The notes: generated by a model not told the origin, from the letters alone. Positions 18,081-26,857 are shown, counted from the first letter of the stretch. The stretch is DNA of 64,000 nt from Bradyrhizobium sp. MOS002 (GCF_003020115.1 NZ_PYFX01000004.1:558001-622000), one strand, 5' to 3'. Numbers and translations: made by a program.

Positions 18081-18320
18081 TTACTCGTAGCGAGCGCAAA
18101 CGCCTGCGTTCCACCGTAGGCACCTGCGGACCTCTCGGCGGGCGTGACGGACCGTTGTCCTTGCCACGCACACGCCGCCCACTCGTGTTCGGCCTACGCC
18201 GCAGGCGGCCGCGACTTGCGTGATCAGGCTGTCCGGCTGAGCAATCGGCGCAGGCGTCAGAGCAAGCGCCGGGGTTGCGACCGACAGGGCAAATCCAGCA
18301 ATCATAATCAACCTGATCAT
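18081..18320 (-). CDS. Small secreted cysteine-containing protein
   Basis: A 79-residue exported protein. The signal peptide (about residues 1-21, ending PALA) is followed by a short basic mature part with four cysteines (AACGVGRTRVGGVC, then RRCLRWNAGVC), likely two disulfides. Function unknown. GGAGGATCAG immediately before the ATG at 18320 is a strong ribosome site and rules out the longer in-frame extension. It is divergent from the hydrolase-IalB gene; the FixK2/FNR-type box between them lies 139 bases from this start. Confidence 0.65.
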   Translation of the reverse strand: MIRLIMIAGFALSVATPALALTPAPIAQPDSLITQVAAACGVGRTRVGGVCVARTTVRHARREVRRCLRWNAGVCARYE

Positions 18321-18458
18321 CTGATCCTCCCAACCGTAGCGACGGTTTCGTCGACCAGCGACTGAATAGTCGGCCGGTATAGAGGAACACGCATGGGCCG
18401 TTTCCGAAGGTCCGAGCGTACACCTCCGTTCAGCCTGGGTCCGGATCTGGGCCTTGAC

Positions 18459-18472
18459 TTGATTCAGATCAA
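18459..18472. promoter_or_regulatory. FixK2/FNR-type box
   Basis: TTGATTCAGATCAA is a perfect TTGAT-N4-ATCAA palindrome ending 57 bases before the ATG at 18530. Spacing is nearly the same as for the boxes at 5440 and 7903, so it most likely activates the hydrolase-IalB gene. The divergent small gene at 18320 is farther away. Confidence 0.75.
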
Positions 18473-18529
18473 CAGATGTCCACCTCCCATGCCTAGCGTC
18501 AGGCCAGACCACGTCATCGGAGAAAGAAG

Positions 18530-19933
18530 ATGGTGAAGCGTTCGCCGGTCATCCTTCTTTTGCTGATGATCCTCTTGGCGGTCCATTCCCCAGTCGCGGC
18601 AGATGATCGAACTGCGGGACCACAAATCCAGGAGGAAATCTGGGCGCTGCCGTTTCCGCTACCTGTGCTTGCTTTCCTGGTACGGCCGGTCGGAGATGGC
18701 CCTTTCCCCCTGGTGATCATGAACCACGGCATTTCTCTCGATGCCAATCAGCGGACGATGTTTCCGATGATCGAATATCGGGACGCGGCACGTTGGTTTG
18801 CGCGTCGCGGTTATGTGGTCATCTCGCCTATCAGGTACGGTGCCAGCAGTCTCGATGACAAAGATCAGGGGCTCTACGGAGCTGTCTTTGCTCACGTCGG
18901 TAGCTGTGACAACCCGAACTTCCGCGGTCCCGGGCTCGCTATCGCCACTCTGAACGAGTGGGTCATCGACTACATGAGCAAGAAGAAGATGATCCAGCCT
19001 GGTAAGGTCATCGTCGTTGGCCAGTCGGGCGGCGGATGGGGCTCGATTGCCCTTGCGAGCCTGAACCCGTCATCAGTTCAGGCCATCATTACCTTCGCGG
19101 CGGGCCGTGGAGGCCGCGTTGATGGCAAACCCAACAATAATTGCGCACCCGACAAGCTCGTTGCCGCCACCGGCGAGTTTGGACGCACCGCGCGGATACC
19201 GATGCTTTGGATCTACGCGGAGAACGACACCTATTTCGGGCCGGAATTGACGAAGCGGATGCATCAAGCTTTTGTCCAAGAGGGCGGCAATGTCGAATAT
19301 CGCATGCTGCCCCCCTTCGGAAGCGACGGACACTTCATGATCGATTCCGCGGACGCAGTGCCGATCTGGTCGCCTTTCGTAGCCCAATTTATCGAGAAGC
19401 ATTCAGCAACCGCCACGTCGTCGGGACAAGTCAGCAACGCTTCACCCCAGCAGCAGCCTCGGGCGAAGCCGCCGCGACTGCGCCTACCTGAAAACATTCG
19501 CTATTCAAACTGGGAAAAACTTTGCTTCGGCTCTTCCGATGGGACCACGATATGCCGAACGACCTCAACCGGCACGGACGACCTCGATCAGGTGGTGGTG
19601 CGTGTGGATCTGATCCAACGGGCCGACGGTCCGGCTCGCTTGCAGCTCTTCGTTCCGCAAGGGGCGAACCTGCAGCAGGGTGTCAAAGTGACGATAGATC
19701 AGGGCAGCCCTGCCCAGATTCCCTTCAATTGGTGTCTCACCAACATCTGCATCGCGGCACGAGGAATCGAACCCACCTTGGCTGCTCAGATGGAAGCCGG
19801 GCAACAGCTCAAACTTGAACTCACCGACCTCAACTCGTCGTCAGTTGCGATAAATCTACCACTCGATCAGTTCGCCAAGGCTCGCAAAGCGCTCCACGCC
19901 AAAACGTTCGATTTCGCGTCGGATGAGGAATGA
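18530..19933 (+). CDS. Exported alpha/beta hydrolase fused to an IalB-like domain
   Basis: A 467-residue exported protein with two domains. After a signal peptide (about 1-23) comes an alpha/beta-hydrolase (about 45-290) with MNHGI at the oxyanion turn, nucleophile Ser165 in GQSGGG, and Asp232 (AENDTYF) and His267 (SDGHFM) completing a catalytic triad. A Pro/Gln-rich linker (about 292-320) leads to an invasion-associated locus B-type domain (about 325-460) with paired cysteines (KLCFG, TICRT, WCLTNICIA). IalB proteins are usually stand-alone periplasmic proteins, so the fusion is unusual. Substrate unknown. The upstream FixK2/FNR-type box suggests low-oxygen induction. Confidence 0.8.
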   Translation: MVKRSPVILLLLMILLAVHSPVAADDRTAGPQIQEEIWALPFPLPVLAFLVRPVGDGPFPLVIMNHGISLDANQRTMFPMIEYRDAARWFARRGYVVISPIRYGASSLDDKDQGLYGAVFAHVGSCDNPNFRGPGLAIATLNEWVIDYMSKKKMIQPGKVIVVGQSGGGWGSIALASLNPSSVQAIITFAAGRGGRVDGKPNNNCAPDKLVAATGEFGRTARIPMLWIYAENDTYFGPELTKRMHQAFVQEGGNVEYRMLPPFGSDGHFMIDSADAVPIWSPFVAQFIEKHSATATSSGQVSNASPQQQPRAKPPRLRLPENIRYSNWEKLCFGSSDGTTICRTTSTGTDDLDQVVVRVDLIQRADGPARLQLFVPQGANLQQGVKVTIDQGSPAQIPFNWCLTNICIAARGIEPTLAAQMEAGQQLKLELTDLNSSSVAINLPLDQFAKARKALHAKTFDFASDEE

Positions 19934-19961
19934 GCGACGTTGCGGAGGCAGTCAGGAAGCC

Positions 19962-19991
19962 GACGACCGCTTTGGGTCACAAGCAGACCTC
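19962..19991. repeat. Short direct repeat, copy 1
   Basis: GACGACCGCTTTGGGTCACA and the following bases match a copy at 21191-21220 (GACG-CCGCTT-GGGTCACAAGC-GACCTC pattern). The two copies bracket the methyltransferase gene. A weaker third copy lies near 23841. Confidence 0.7.
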
Positions 19992-20057
19992 AGGTAAAAA
20001 GGGCGCATCTGATGCGAGCCCCTGCGGCCGTGAACGCAAGGTCCCATACAAAGTGGT

Positions 20058-21065
20058 CTAAATGGGAACTGCCTCGATGACTTGGAAGTGCGAGCCCGCG
20101 CGATTTGTGCCGCGCATCTCAAATCCGGCCGTCTGGCATAGCTCGGAATACTCTTCGTAGCTCCGTTCCAGCGCACCAAGCATGACGAGCATATTCAGGT
20201 CACTGAATTTCGAGATTGGCCCCTCATTCGGCGGCTCCACCACACGTTCAACAAGGAGCAACCGGGCATCAGGAGTCATAGCGCGGCGACAGGTCCTCAG
20301 GATAGAAATCGCTTCCTTATCGTCCCAATCGTGGATGATCGCCCGCATCACATAGGCGTCAGCCCCCTCCGGGATGGTCTCGAAGAAACTGCCTCCAACG
20401 ATTTCGCATCTGTCGGCGACACCATGTTGATTCAGAACTTCAGCCGCCTTGCCAACCACGTGCGGCTGATCGAACAGCGTTCCGCGCAGGCCCTTGTTTG
20501 CGGCGAGAATTCCCGCCAGCAGTTGACCTTGGCCACCCCCGATATCCGCGACGTGACGAAAACGGCTGAAATCGTAGGCGGCGATGGTGGCTTCGATGGC
20601 GCCGCGAGAATTGGCCGTCATGGCCCGGTTGAAGATCGCGTTCTCATCTGGACGGGTGCTGCGATATTCCCATACGCTCTGACCGTTGAGATGCCGAAAG
20701 GCATTCTCGCCGGTGCGGACGCTGTGTTCAAGATGGCTCCAGGCCTGCCAGGCGTAAGGTCGGCCGACATATGCGGCCCAGCCGTCGAGTGGAGTCGGCG
20801 AGTCAGAACGAAGACACTCGCCCATCGGGGTGAGCGAAAACGTTTCGTTCTCGGTCTCATGGAAAACACCGGCTGAAGCCAGCGCCCGCAACAGCCGATA
20901 AAGTGTCCTCGGATGCGCTCCGCTCAGCCGAGCAAGTTCATTGCTGCCTAGCGGCCCGAGCCTAAGGTGGTCGGCTATGCCAAGCCGGGCCGCTACGTGA
21001 ATGGCCTGCGAAATCTGATAGCCATTAATCAGCCGCGCAAGGTCCGAGAAAGCATTTGTGGTCAT
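20058..21065 (-). CDS. SAM-dependent O-methyltransferase (dimerising, plant-OMT-like)
   Basis: A 335-residue cytoplasmic enzyme expected to move a methyl group from S-adenosylmethionine to a hydroxyl on a small molecule. An N-terminal winged-helix dimerisation domain (about residues 10-95, with HPRTLYRLLRALASAG) precedes the Rossmann-type methyltransferase domain, with glycine loop VADIGGGQGQLLAGIL near residue 175 and a catalytic-base region IIHDWDDKEAISIL. The start at 21065 follows a GGAGGAGATG ribosome site. It resembles methyltransferases of antibiotic and pigment pathways but has no biosynthetic neighbours. Short direct repeats on both sides suggest it was inserted as a unit. Confidence 0.85.
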   Translation of the reverse strand: MTTNAFSDLARLINGYQISQAIHVAARLGIADHLRLGPLGSNELARLSGAHPRTLYRLLRALASAGVFHETENETFSLTPMGECLRSDSPTPLDGWAAYVGRPYAWQAWSHLEHSVRTGENAFRHLNGQSVWEYRSTRPDENAIFNRAMTANSRGAIEATIAAYDFSRFRHVADIGGGQGQLLAGILAANKGLRGTLFDQPHVVGKAAEVLNQHGVADRCEIVGGSFFETIPEGADAYVMRAIIHDWDDKEAISILRTCRRAMTPDARLLLVERVVEPPNEGPISKFSDLNMLVMLGALERSYEEYSELCQTAGFEMRGTNRAGSHFQVIEAVPI

Positions 21066-21190
21066 GGTTTCATCTCCTCCCGCGGCCACGCGCGCAGTAA
21101 AGATGCATCGAGTGCGGGTGATCGTGCAAAGGGATGATATAGCAGAAATTGCGGTACGCGCGCTGGATCACAACGAAGGCCCGAAGATTT

Positions 21191-21220
21191 GACGCCCGCT
21201 TAGGGTCACAAGCGGACCTC
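21191..21220. repeat. Short direct repeat, copy 2
   Basis: GACGCCCGCTTAGGGTCACA and the following bases match the copy at 19962-19991 in the same orientation, about 1.2 kb away. Together they flank the O-methyltransferase gene. Confidence 0.7.
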
Positions 21221-21262
21221 GGTTCAGGAAGCTCCACCGCTCCACTTTAGGGCAATCCCTTG

Positions 21263-21682
21263 TCAGTTCTTACTGTCGGGGACCTTTGGTGGCGAACCGA
21301 AGCACATCTCGCAAGGCGAAACCGGTTCGCATTCGACACGATCACCTTGCTCAAGCGGCCGATGAACGCCGCCTCTAAGATATATAGTCCCTTTGTAGTC
21401 ATCCTCTCTGTTTATGCCTCCAAACACGAACACTCCGTACCGTGAGAATGTGACAGCAAACACGTTCCAGTCTCCCCATTGTCCCTTCCTGTCTTTGTGC
21501 TTCAAGAGTCCGCAAACCCGCTTTGGTTCTGAAATCGAACGAATGAGCCCACTCAGCATCGCTCCCGACGAGGCGTCTGTTACTCCCATCAAATCGACGC
21601 GCAACTCTTCAGAGAGCTGATGCTGCTCTTCCGACGTCAGAACGTGTCGAGACCAGTCCGGGAGCCGGGCTGAAGTACGCAA
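21263..21682 (-). CDS. Hypothetical protein, uncertain
   Basis: A possible 139-residue soluble protein of unknown function with lower GC than its neighbours. The middle (GDWNVFAVTFSRYGVFVFGG) is clearly beta-rich and protein-like, and the Cys-containing tail ends PPKVPDSKN. The start is unsure: the full length needs TTG at 21682 without a clear ribosome site, while ATG at 21589 gives 108 residues. It could be a truncated acquired gene. I recognise no family. Confidence 0.4.
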   Translation of the reverse strand: MRTSARLPDWSRHVLTSEEQHQLSEELRVDLMGVTDASSGAMLSGLIRSISEPKRVCGLLKHKDRKGQWGDWNVFAVTFSRYGVFVFGGINREDDYKGTIYLRGGVHRPLEQGDRVECEPVSPCEMCFGSPPKVPDSKN

Positions 21683-21880
21683 GGGGTCAGAGGCTGCCCT
21701 CGAATACCAGCGCTACCGTAGTCAGCTCACCTTCCGGGAGCGGACGTCGTGTCGCTCAGAACTAAGGTCAGCGACGGGCCAATAGCAGAAATGGACTTTG
21801 CTCAGCGAGGGCTAAATCCCAGCCCGTGCCCGACGTTCGCGCGTTTCGGTGCGGCGTTTACTCGCGACTCTTGGCTGGCC

Positions 21881-23734
21881 TTAATTGCAGACTTCGACAA
21901 GGCCTCCAACAGCTCCGTTGGCCGGCACCATCACTCCACTTCTGACATTCTCAAGACGACATCCAGGTCGTACCGGGCGGCAAAGGGAACTGTTGCAGTA
22001 GATTTGCCCAGAGGGCTTTGCCTCCCGCTTCGGTGGCGTGGCCTCCATTTGTTTGCGCTCGGTGTCACGCTTGCTGTTATCGTCACGGGTGGCGACAGGC
22101 TTCTTGTCCTGCACCTTCTCGCATTCATTGTCGTCGTTGACACGATAGCCGGCACGGCAAGCCATCTTCACGCAGGCGTCGCCATCGGCCCTGAAGCCGT
22201 GGTCGCACACCAATGGGCAGACGCGTCCCGGCTTGGCCTTGATCACGTCCAGCGCATCGAAGCTCGCGAGCTTGGTCTCGAGCTTCGTGCCGGCGTACTT
22301 GTTGAACAGCGTCAGTGAGCGTTGTGACGAAGCGTTCCAGTCGCCGTCTGCCGAGGCGGTCAGACAACCGACGCGGCGGAGTTCTGACTGCACCAGCTTC
22401 GTCGTTTCCTGCGCCGACATCGCCGGCGGGGTCGAAGAGGGCGCGACAGCCGCGACCTTCTGTTCTGCATTGGGAGAGGCTTGCTTCTCGGCTGCGTGCT
22501 TCAGCTCGGCGGCGGCCTTGTCGCTCGCGAGCCTCTCGGCGAGCGCCTTCTCGGCGGCCAGCTTGTCGGCGAGCGCCTTCGCCGCTGCCGCCTCGGCTTC
22601 CTTCCTGCGCTGCTCGGCTGCGGCCGCCTTGGCTTCCTCGACTTGCTTGGCCTTTTCGGCGGCAACCCGGGCGTCCTCGGCCGCCTTGGCGACGGCCGCC
22701 GCCTTTTCCTGTTCGGCCTTCCTGGCTCGCTCGCCGACGAGTCGGGCCTTCTCATCTTCGGCCTGCCGGGCCTTCTCTGCGGCCGCAGCACGCGCTTCCT
22801 CGGCAGCAATCCGATTTAGCTGTGCCTTGGCGAGGTCGGTGTAGAACCCGCTCGGATAGCGATTGAGAAAGGCCGTCCACACATCGCGCGTGCCAAGCTG
22901 GAGCGCCAGTTCATAGTCGCGCCGGATTTCGCTGTCCGGGTTTGCCTGCGGCCCGGCAACGACCGGCTTGGCAGGGACGAGCGGTACATCGTCGCCCCCG
23001 AGCGAGCCGTAGACATAGGGCTCCTGCTTGTAGCCGGTGTTCTTCAGCACATCGTCGCGAACGAAACCGAACGCCTTGCGCAAATCGAGACCAGGTGTCG
23101 GCAGCCGCTCGACGAGCGCTGCGGCGAAGGGACTATTCTTTGCATCGCCATCTGAGGCTGTCGAGCCGGCCTTCGCCGCGAACGCGATCATGGTGTTCGG
23201 GCTTGTCGGCTCAATCTTGGCAAGGCCGCGACCGATCGCGCGCGAGGCGATGGTGCGCTTCATGGTCTTGGCGAATGGATTGTCGCGACAAGCATCCAGA
23301 ATGATGAGGCGTAGCTGCTTAGCGGGCTCGACGGCAAACATCGCGCGGTCAAGCGGAAGCGTTTCGTCGAGAACGTCGCTGTCGGTCTCCAGCGTCGCGT
23401 CCGTGGGGATCAGGTAGTTGGTGCCGTCCAGTTCAATGCCGTGGCCGGCGTAATAGATCACGGCCACCTCGGCGTCGCGTGCCTTGCCGCCGAACTCGCG
23501 GAGCGCCTTGCGCATCTCGCCCACGTTGAGGTCAAGCCTGACATCGACACTGTCGAACCCGGCCTTCCTGAACATCCCGCCGACCAGCGTTGCGTCGTTG
23601 GCTGGGTTGGCAAGCCGGGGCACGCTCTTGTATGCGGAGTTGCCGATGACCAGTGCAACGCGCCGCTCGGCATGCGCTGAGCCGCAAGTCAGCAAGATGA
23701 AAAAGACTAATGAAACCCAGCGAAACGCGCCCAT
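21881..23734 (-). CDS. Exported caspase-family (C14) protein
   Basis: A 617-residue protein. After a signal peptide (about 1-22) comes a caspase-like peptidase domain (about 24-265) with the catalytic dyad His98 in YYAGHGIE and Cys149 in DACRDNP. Next is a long Ala/Glu/Lys coiled coil (about 320-450), then a peptidoglycan-binding-like helical repeat (LVQSELRRVGCLT...WNASSQRSLTLF), and a Cys-rich segment (CPLVCDHGF, CVKMACRAGYRVN). Bacterial C14 proteins often cleave after Arg/Lys or act in stress responses; the target here is unknown. The ATG at 23734 is chosen because the signal peptide follows at once. Confidence 0.85.
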   Translation of the reverse strand: MGAFRWVSLVFFILLTCGSAHAERRVALVIGNSAYKSVPRLANPANDATLVGGMFRKAGFDSVDVRLDLNVGEMRKALREFGGKARDAEVAVIYYAGHGIELDGTNYLIPTDATLETDSDVLDETLPLDRAMFAVEPAKQLRLIILDACRDNPFAKTMKRTIASRAIGRGLAKIEPTSPNTMIAFAAKAGSTASDGDAKNSPFAAALVERLPTPGLDLRKAFGFVRDDVLKNTGYKQEPYVYGSLGGDDVPLVPAKPVVAGPQANPDSEIRRDYELALQLGTRDVWTAFLNRYPSGFYTDLAKAQLNRIAAEEARAAAAEKARQAEDEKARLVGERARKAEQEKAAAVAKAAEDARVAAEKAKQVEEAKAAAAEQRRKEAEAAAAKALADKLAAEKALAERLASDKAAAELKHAAEKQASPNAEQKVAAVAPSSTPPAMSAQETTKLVQSELRRVGCLTASADGDWNASSQRSLTLFNKYAGTKLETKLASFDALDVIKAKPGRVCPLVCDHGFRADGDACVKMACRAGYRVNDDNECEKVQDKKPVATRDDNSKRDTERKQMEATPPKREAKPSGQIYCNSSLCRPVRPGCRLENVRSGVMVPANGAVGGLVEVCN

Positions 23735-23840
23735 CGCAGCCCCGAACAAATATGTGCGCAGCGTATGTTGAGTCTGCCAAAAGGCAAGCTTCGGCTCTGT
23801 GACGTTGATCACAATTATGATCTGGCTGGTCGTCGAACGT

Positions 23841-23870
23841 CTGTAACGGGTCACAAGCCGACGATCACGT
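23841..23870. repeat. Weak third copy of the short repeat
   Basis: The core GGGTCACAAGC-GAC is shared with the repeats at 19962 and 21191, but the flanks differ. It lies upstream of the caspase-like gene. Confidence 0.4.
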
Positions 23871-23943
23871 GTGCAGAATGTTGGGCGATCTGAGCAGCGC
23901 GGATCATCTGCAACGCCATTGGATGTGTCGCCAAGCAGACGCG

Positions 23944-26196
23944 CTAGCCGGCCGGCATGTCTCCCAGCGCCTTCCGGATCATCTCGGCGAGCTGGTTGCG
24001 GCGATAGGGTTTTGTCAGCAGCATGACGCCGTCGTCGAGCTTGCCGTGGTGGACGATGGCATTGTCGGTATAGCCGGAGGTGTAGAGCACCTTCACGCCG
24101 GGGCGGATCGTCGCCACCTTGTCGGCGAGCTCGCGCCCGCTCATGCCGCCGGGGATGACGACGTCGGTGAACAGCAGATCGAACGGCTGGCCGGCCTGGA
24201 TCAACTCGAGCGCGGCCTTGCCGTCGGGCGCGGCGACGGTCTGGTAGCCGAGGCTCTGGAGCTGCACGGTGACGAAGTTGCGCACCAGTGGATCATCCTC
24301 GACCACGAAAATGGTCTCGGCGCCGCCTTCCGGCTGCGGCGTCGTGGTGGGGGCCACCTCGGCCATGCCTTCGCCCGGCGGCAGATAGAGCTTGATCGTG
24401 GTGCCGTGGCCTTCCTCGCTGTAGATCTTGATGTGGCCGCCGGACTGCTTGACGAAGCCGTAGACCATGGAGAGGCCGAGGCCGCTGCCCTTGCCGACTT
24501 CCTTGGTGGTGAAGAAGGGCTCGAACGCCTGCTGCTGCACCTCGGCCGGCATGCCGGTGCCGGTGTCGCTGACGGCGAGCATCACGTAAGGGCCGGGCCG
24601 CACGTCGGGATTGCTTTGCGCATAGGCCTGGTCGAGCACGACGCGGTGGGCCTCGAGCAGCAGCTTGCCGCCGTTCGGCATGGCGTCGCGGGCGTTGATG
24701 GCCATGTTGAGCAGGGCGTTGGTGAGGCGGGACGGATCGATATGCGCGGTCATCTGCCCCTGTTCCAGCACGGTCTCGATCTCGATCTGCTCGCCGAGGG
24801 TGGGGCGCAGGAGTTTCGCGATGTCGCCGACCGCGGCGTTGATCTCGACATTGCGCGGCTGGAGCGGCTGCCTGCGTGCGAAGGCGAGCAGATGCTGGAT
24901 CAGCTCGGCGCAGCGTTCGGCGGCCTCGTCGATCAGGCGCGCTACGCGCTGGAGGTCGGGCTGCTGCTTCAGGCTTGCCACCAGCGTCTCGGTATTGCCG
25001 GAGATCACGGTCAGCATGTTGTTGAAGTCGTGCGCGACGCCGCCGGTGAGCTTGCCGATGGCATCCAGCTTCTGCGACTGGTACAATTGCCGCTCGGTCT
25101 CGCGCGACATGGTCGCGTCGTGATAGACCAGCACCGCGCCGGAGACTTTGCCTTGCCCGTCCAGCATCGGCCGGCCGCTGATCATGAGATGACGGGGAGC
25201 ATTGCCGCTGTGCGGGCGGACGATCATCTCCATATTCTCGAACGGCTCGCCGCGCAGCACGCGTGCCGACGGCAGCTCGTCGGGCTTGAGCGGGGTGACG
25301 CCGTCGCCGTGAAGCACGTTGGACAGCGCGCGCAGATTGCGCAGGTTCATGCCGGTCCGGTGCAGCAGCATGCGCTCGGCGGCGGGATTGGACAGAAGGA
25401 CGTTGCCCTCGGCGTCGATGACCAGCACCGCTTCCGCCATGCTGTGGAACGTGCTCTGGAGCACGTTGACCGACAGGCGCAGCTCGTCATGCGCGGTGAC
25501 CAGATGCTCGGTGCGCTCGGCCACTGCGGCCTCGAGCTGCTGGTTGGCGGCCGTGGTCTCCAATAGCGTGCTCTTGAGTGCGCCCTCGGTGCGCCGGCTC
25601 TCGCGCATCATCATCACGACCAGCAGCAGGATCACCAGCGCGCCGGCGACGTCGATGCCGAGCAGCACGATGCCGGTGCGGCGCGAATCCTGGGAGCGCG
25701 CCGCGAGCAATCGTTCTTCCTCTGCGCTCAAATGATCGAAATTGCCCATCACCGTGTCCATGAGGCCACGGCCCTCGCCCTTGCCCTGGACCGCCGCAAC
25801 GCCGGCCTGGTCGTTGCCGGCGCGCAGGCGCATCACGTCGGCGGCGATCTCGATCCGGCGCAGCGCCAGCGGCTCGGTGCCCTCGAGCAGCGCGACATGT
25901 TCGGGAGTGTCGCGCACGCTGCGCTTGAGGTCGGCGAGTGCCGGTGCGATCCGGCCCTGGACCGCCTGGAATTCTTCGCTGAAGCTCGGGTTGCGATAGA
26001 TCTCGTAGCCGCGTGCGGCGCTCTCGGCGCTGCGCATCAGCACGCGCAGATCGGAGATCTTCTTCAGCACCTGGACGGTATGATTGACCCATGCCGCGTC
26101 GGACCGTGACTTGACGTCGAGGCCGATCGAGGCTGCGGTGATGATCAGGAGGATGGCAAGTCCAGCACCGAGAATGACGCGCTGCGTTGGGATCAA
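23944..26196 (-). CDS. Hybrid sensor histidine kinase (CHASE3-PAS-HisKA-HATPase-REC)
   Basis: Inner-membrane hybrid kinase of about 750 residues. Two membrane helices (about 8-27 and 175-195) enclose a CHASE3 sensor domain (MRSAESAARGYEIYR). Then follow a PAS domain (FHSMAEAVLVIDAEGNVLLSN), the phospho-acceptor box GGVAHDFNNML, an HATPase with SDTGTGM and GSGLGLSMVYG, and a C-terminal receiver (FVVEDDPLVR, acceptor Asp in LLFTDVVIP). TTG at 26196 overlaps the stop of the upstream regulator (TTGA) and is preferred; ATG at 26250 would add 18 residues from overlapping frame. The signal is unknown. It likely partners with the adjacent receiver protein. Confidence 0.88.
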   Translation of the reverse strand: MIPTQRVILGAGLAILLIITAASIGLDVKSRSDAAWVNHTVQVLKKISDLRVLMRSAESAARGYEIYRNPSFSEEFQAVQGRIAPALADLKRSVRDTPEHVALLEGTEPLALRRIEIAADVMRLRAGNDQAGVAAVQGKGEGRGLMDTVMGNFDHLSAEEERLLAARSQDSRRTGIVLLGIDVAGALVILLLVVMMMRESRRTEGALKSTLLETTAANQQLEAAVAERTEHLVTAHDELRLSVNVLQSTFHSMAEAVLVIDAEGNVLLSNPAAERMLLHRTGMNLRNLRALSNVLHGDGVTPLKPDELPSARVLRGEPFENMEMIVRPHSGNAPRHLMISGRPMLDGQGKVSGAVLVYHDATMSRETERQLYQSQKLDAIGKLTGGVAHDFNNMLTVISGNTETLVASLKQQPDLQRVARLIDEAAERCAELIQHLLAFARRQPLQPRNVEINAAVGDIAKLLRPTLGEQIEIETVLEQGQMTAHIDPSRLTNALLNMAINARDAMPNGGKLLLEAHRVVLDQAYAQSNPDVRPGPYVMLAVSDTGTGMPAEVQQQAFEPFFTTKEVGKGSGLGLSMVYGFVKQSGGHIKIYSEEGHGTTIKLYLPPGEGMAEVAPTTTPQPEGGAETIFVVEDDPLVRNFVTVQLQSLGYQTVAAPDGKAALELIQAGQPFDLLFTDVVIPGGMSGRELADKVATIRPGVKVLYTSGYTDNAIVHHGKLDDGVMLLTKPYRRNQLAEMIRKALGDMPAG

Positions 26197-26615
26197 GGGG
26201 CTTCTTTCTTGTCCTTCGGCTGTGAGCCATCGCCCGGCTCGGCGATGCATTCCCGGATCGTGGTCAGCAGCGCGTCCGGCGTGAACGGCTTGCGCAGGCA
26301 GCGGGTCGCGCCGAGCTCCAGCGCCATCCGGAGGAAGTCGGGAGAGGGCGAGGCGGATGACGCGAAGGCGTAGCCGGACATCGCGATGAGCGGAACCGCC
26401 GGCGCCCGCTCGTGAAAGATGCGAATGGACTCGAAGCCGCGCATATGCGGCATGAAGATGTCGACCAGCATCACGTCGAAAGTCTGGGTTTCGAGCGCAG
26501 CCAAACCCGTTTCTCCGCCGTCAGTCAACGTGACGTCGAAGCCCTGACGTTGGAGGAGGACCTCGATGGTCGCACCGACCATCGGATCGTCATCAACCAC
26601 GAGGATACGCGGCAT
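26193..26615 (-). CDS. Single-domain response regulator
   Basis: A 140-residue receiver protein without an output domain. It carries the acidic pair in ILVVDDDPMVG, the acceptor Asp in VMLVDIFMPHMRG and the conserved Lys in CLRKPFTPDAL. Its stop codon overlaps the start of the downstream hybrid kinase, so the two form an operon and probably a phosphorelay in which this protein is the diffusible carrier or regulator. GGGAAGTGTC precedes the ATG. Confidence 0.9.
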   Translation of the reverse strand: MPRILVVDDDPMVGATIEVLLQRQGFDVTLTDGGETGLAALETQTFDVMLVDIFMPHMRGFESIRIFHERAPAVPLIAMSGYAFASSASPSPDFLRMALELGATRCLRKPFTPDALLTTIRECIAEPGDGSQPKDKKEAP

Positions 26616-26803
26616 GACACTTCCCAGTCATCGAAGTCCCCATTGCCAAGTTGATACAGGTGAATCGCGCGTCGGGTCAATTTGGGATTGGATCGGGGTA
26701 GGTATGCACGGTGAGGTGAATAAAGGTCCGCTCGCATCGGATATACGCGACAATCGCCGATGACGAACATGAGGCGAGCGAAACAGGTAAGGCGCCCGAA
26801 TGC

Positions 26804-26837
26804 GAAGAAGGCGCCGCATCGCTGCGACGCCTTCTTC
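26804..26837 (-). terminator. Hairpin terminator after the BA14K gene
   Basis: GAAGAAGGCG (26804-26813) pairs with CGCCTTCTTC (26828-26837), a 10-bp stem 20 bases past the stop at 26858. The loop contains a second short stem. The T tract on the minus strand is interrupted. Confidence 0.55.
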
Positions 26838-26857
26838 TTCACGTGTTGCAGGTCGTG

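Noticed and set aside
19752..19766. GGAATCGAACCC resembles the reverse complement of a tRNA T-arm
   Set aside because: It lies in frame inside the IalB-like domain and no matching acceptor, D or anticodon stems are present nearby.
23803..23820. FNR-like half site TTGATCACA upstream of the caspase-like gene
   Set aside because: The second half does not match ATCAA, so it lacks the palindrome of the three accepted boxes.
23869..25566. Open frame of 565 codons opposite the hybrid kinase
   Set aside because: Antisense shadow of a well-supported kinase gene with all signature motifs.
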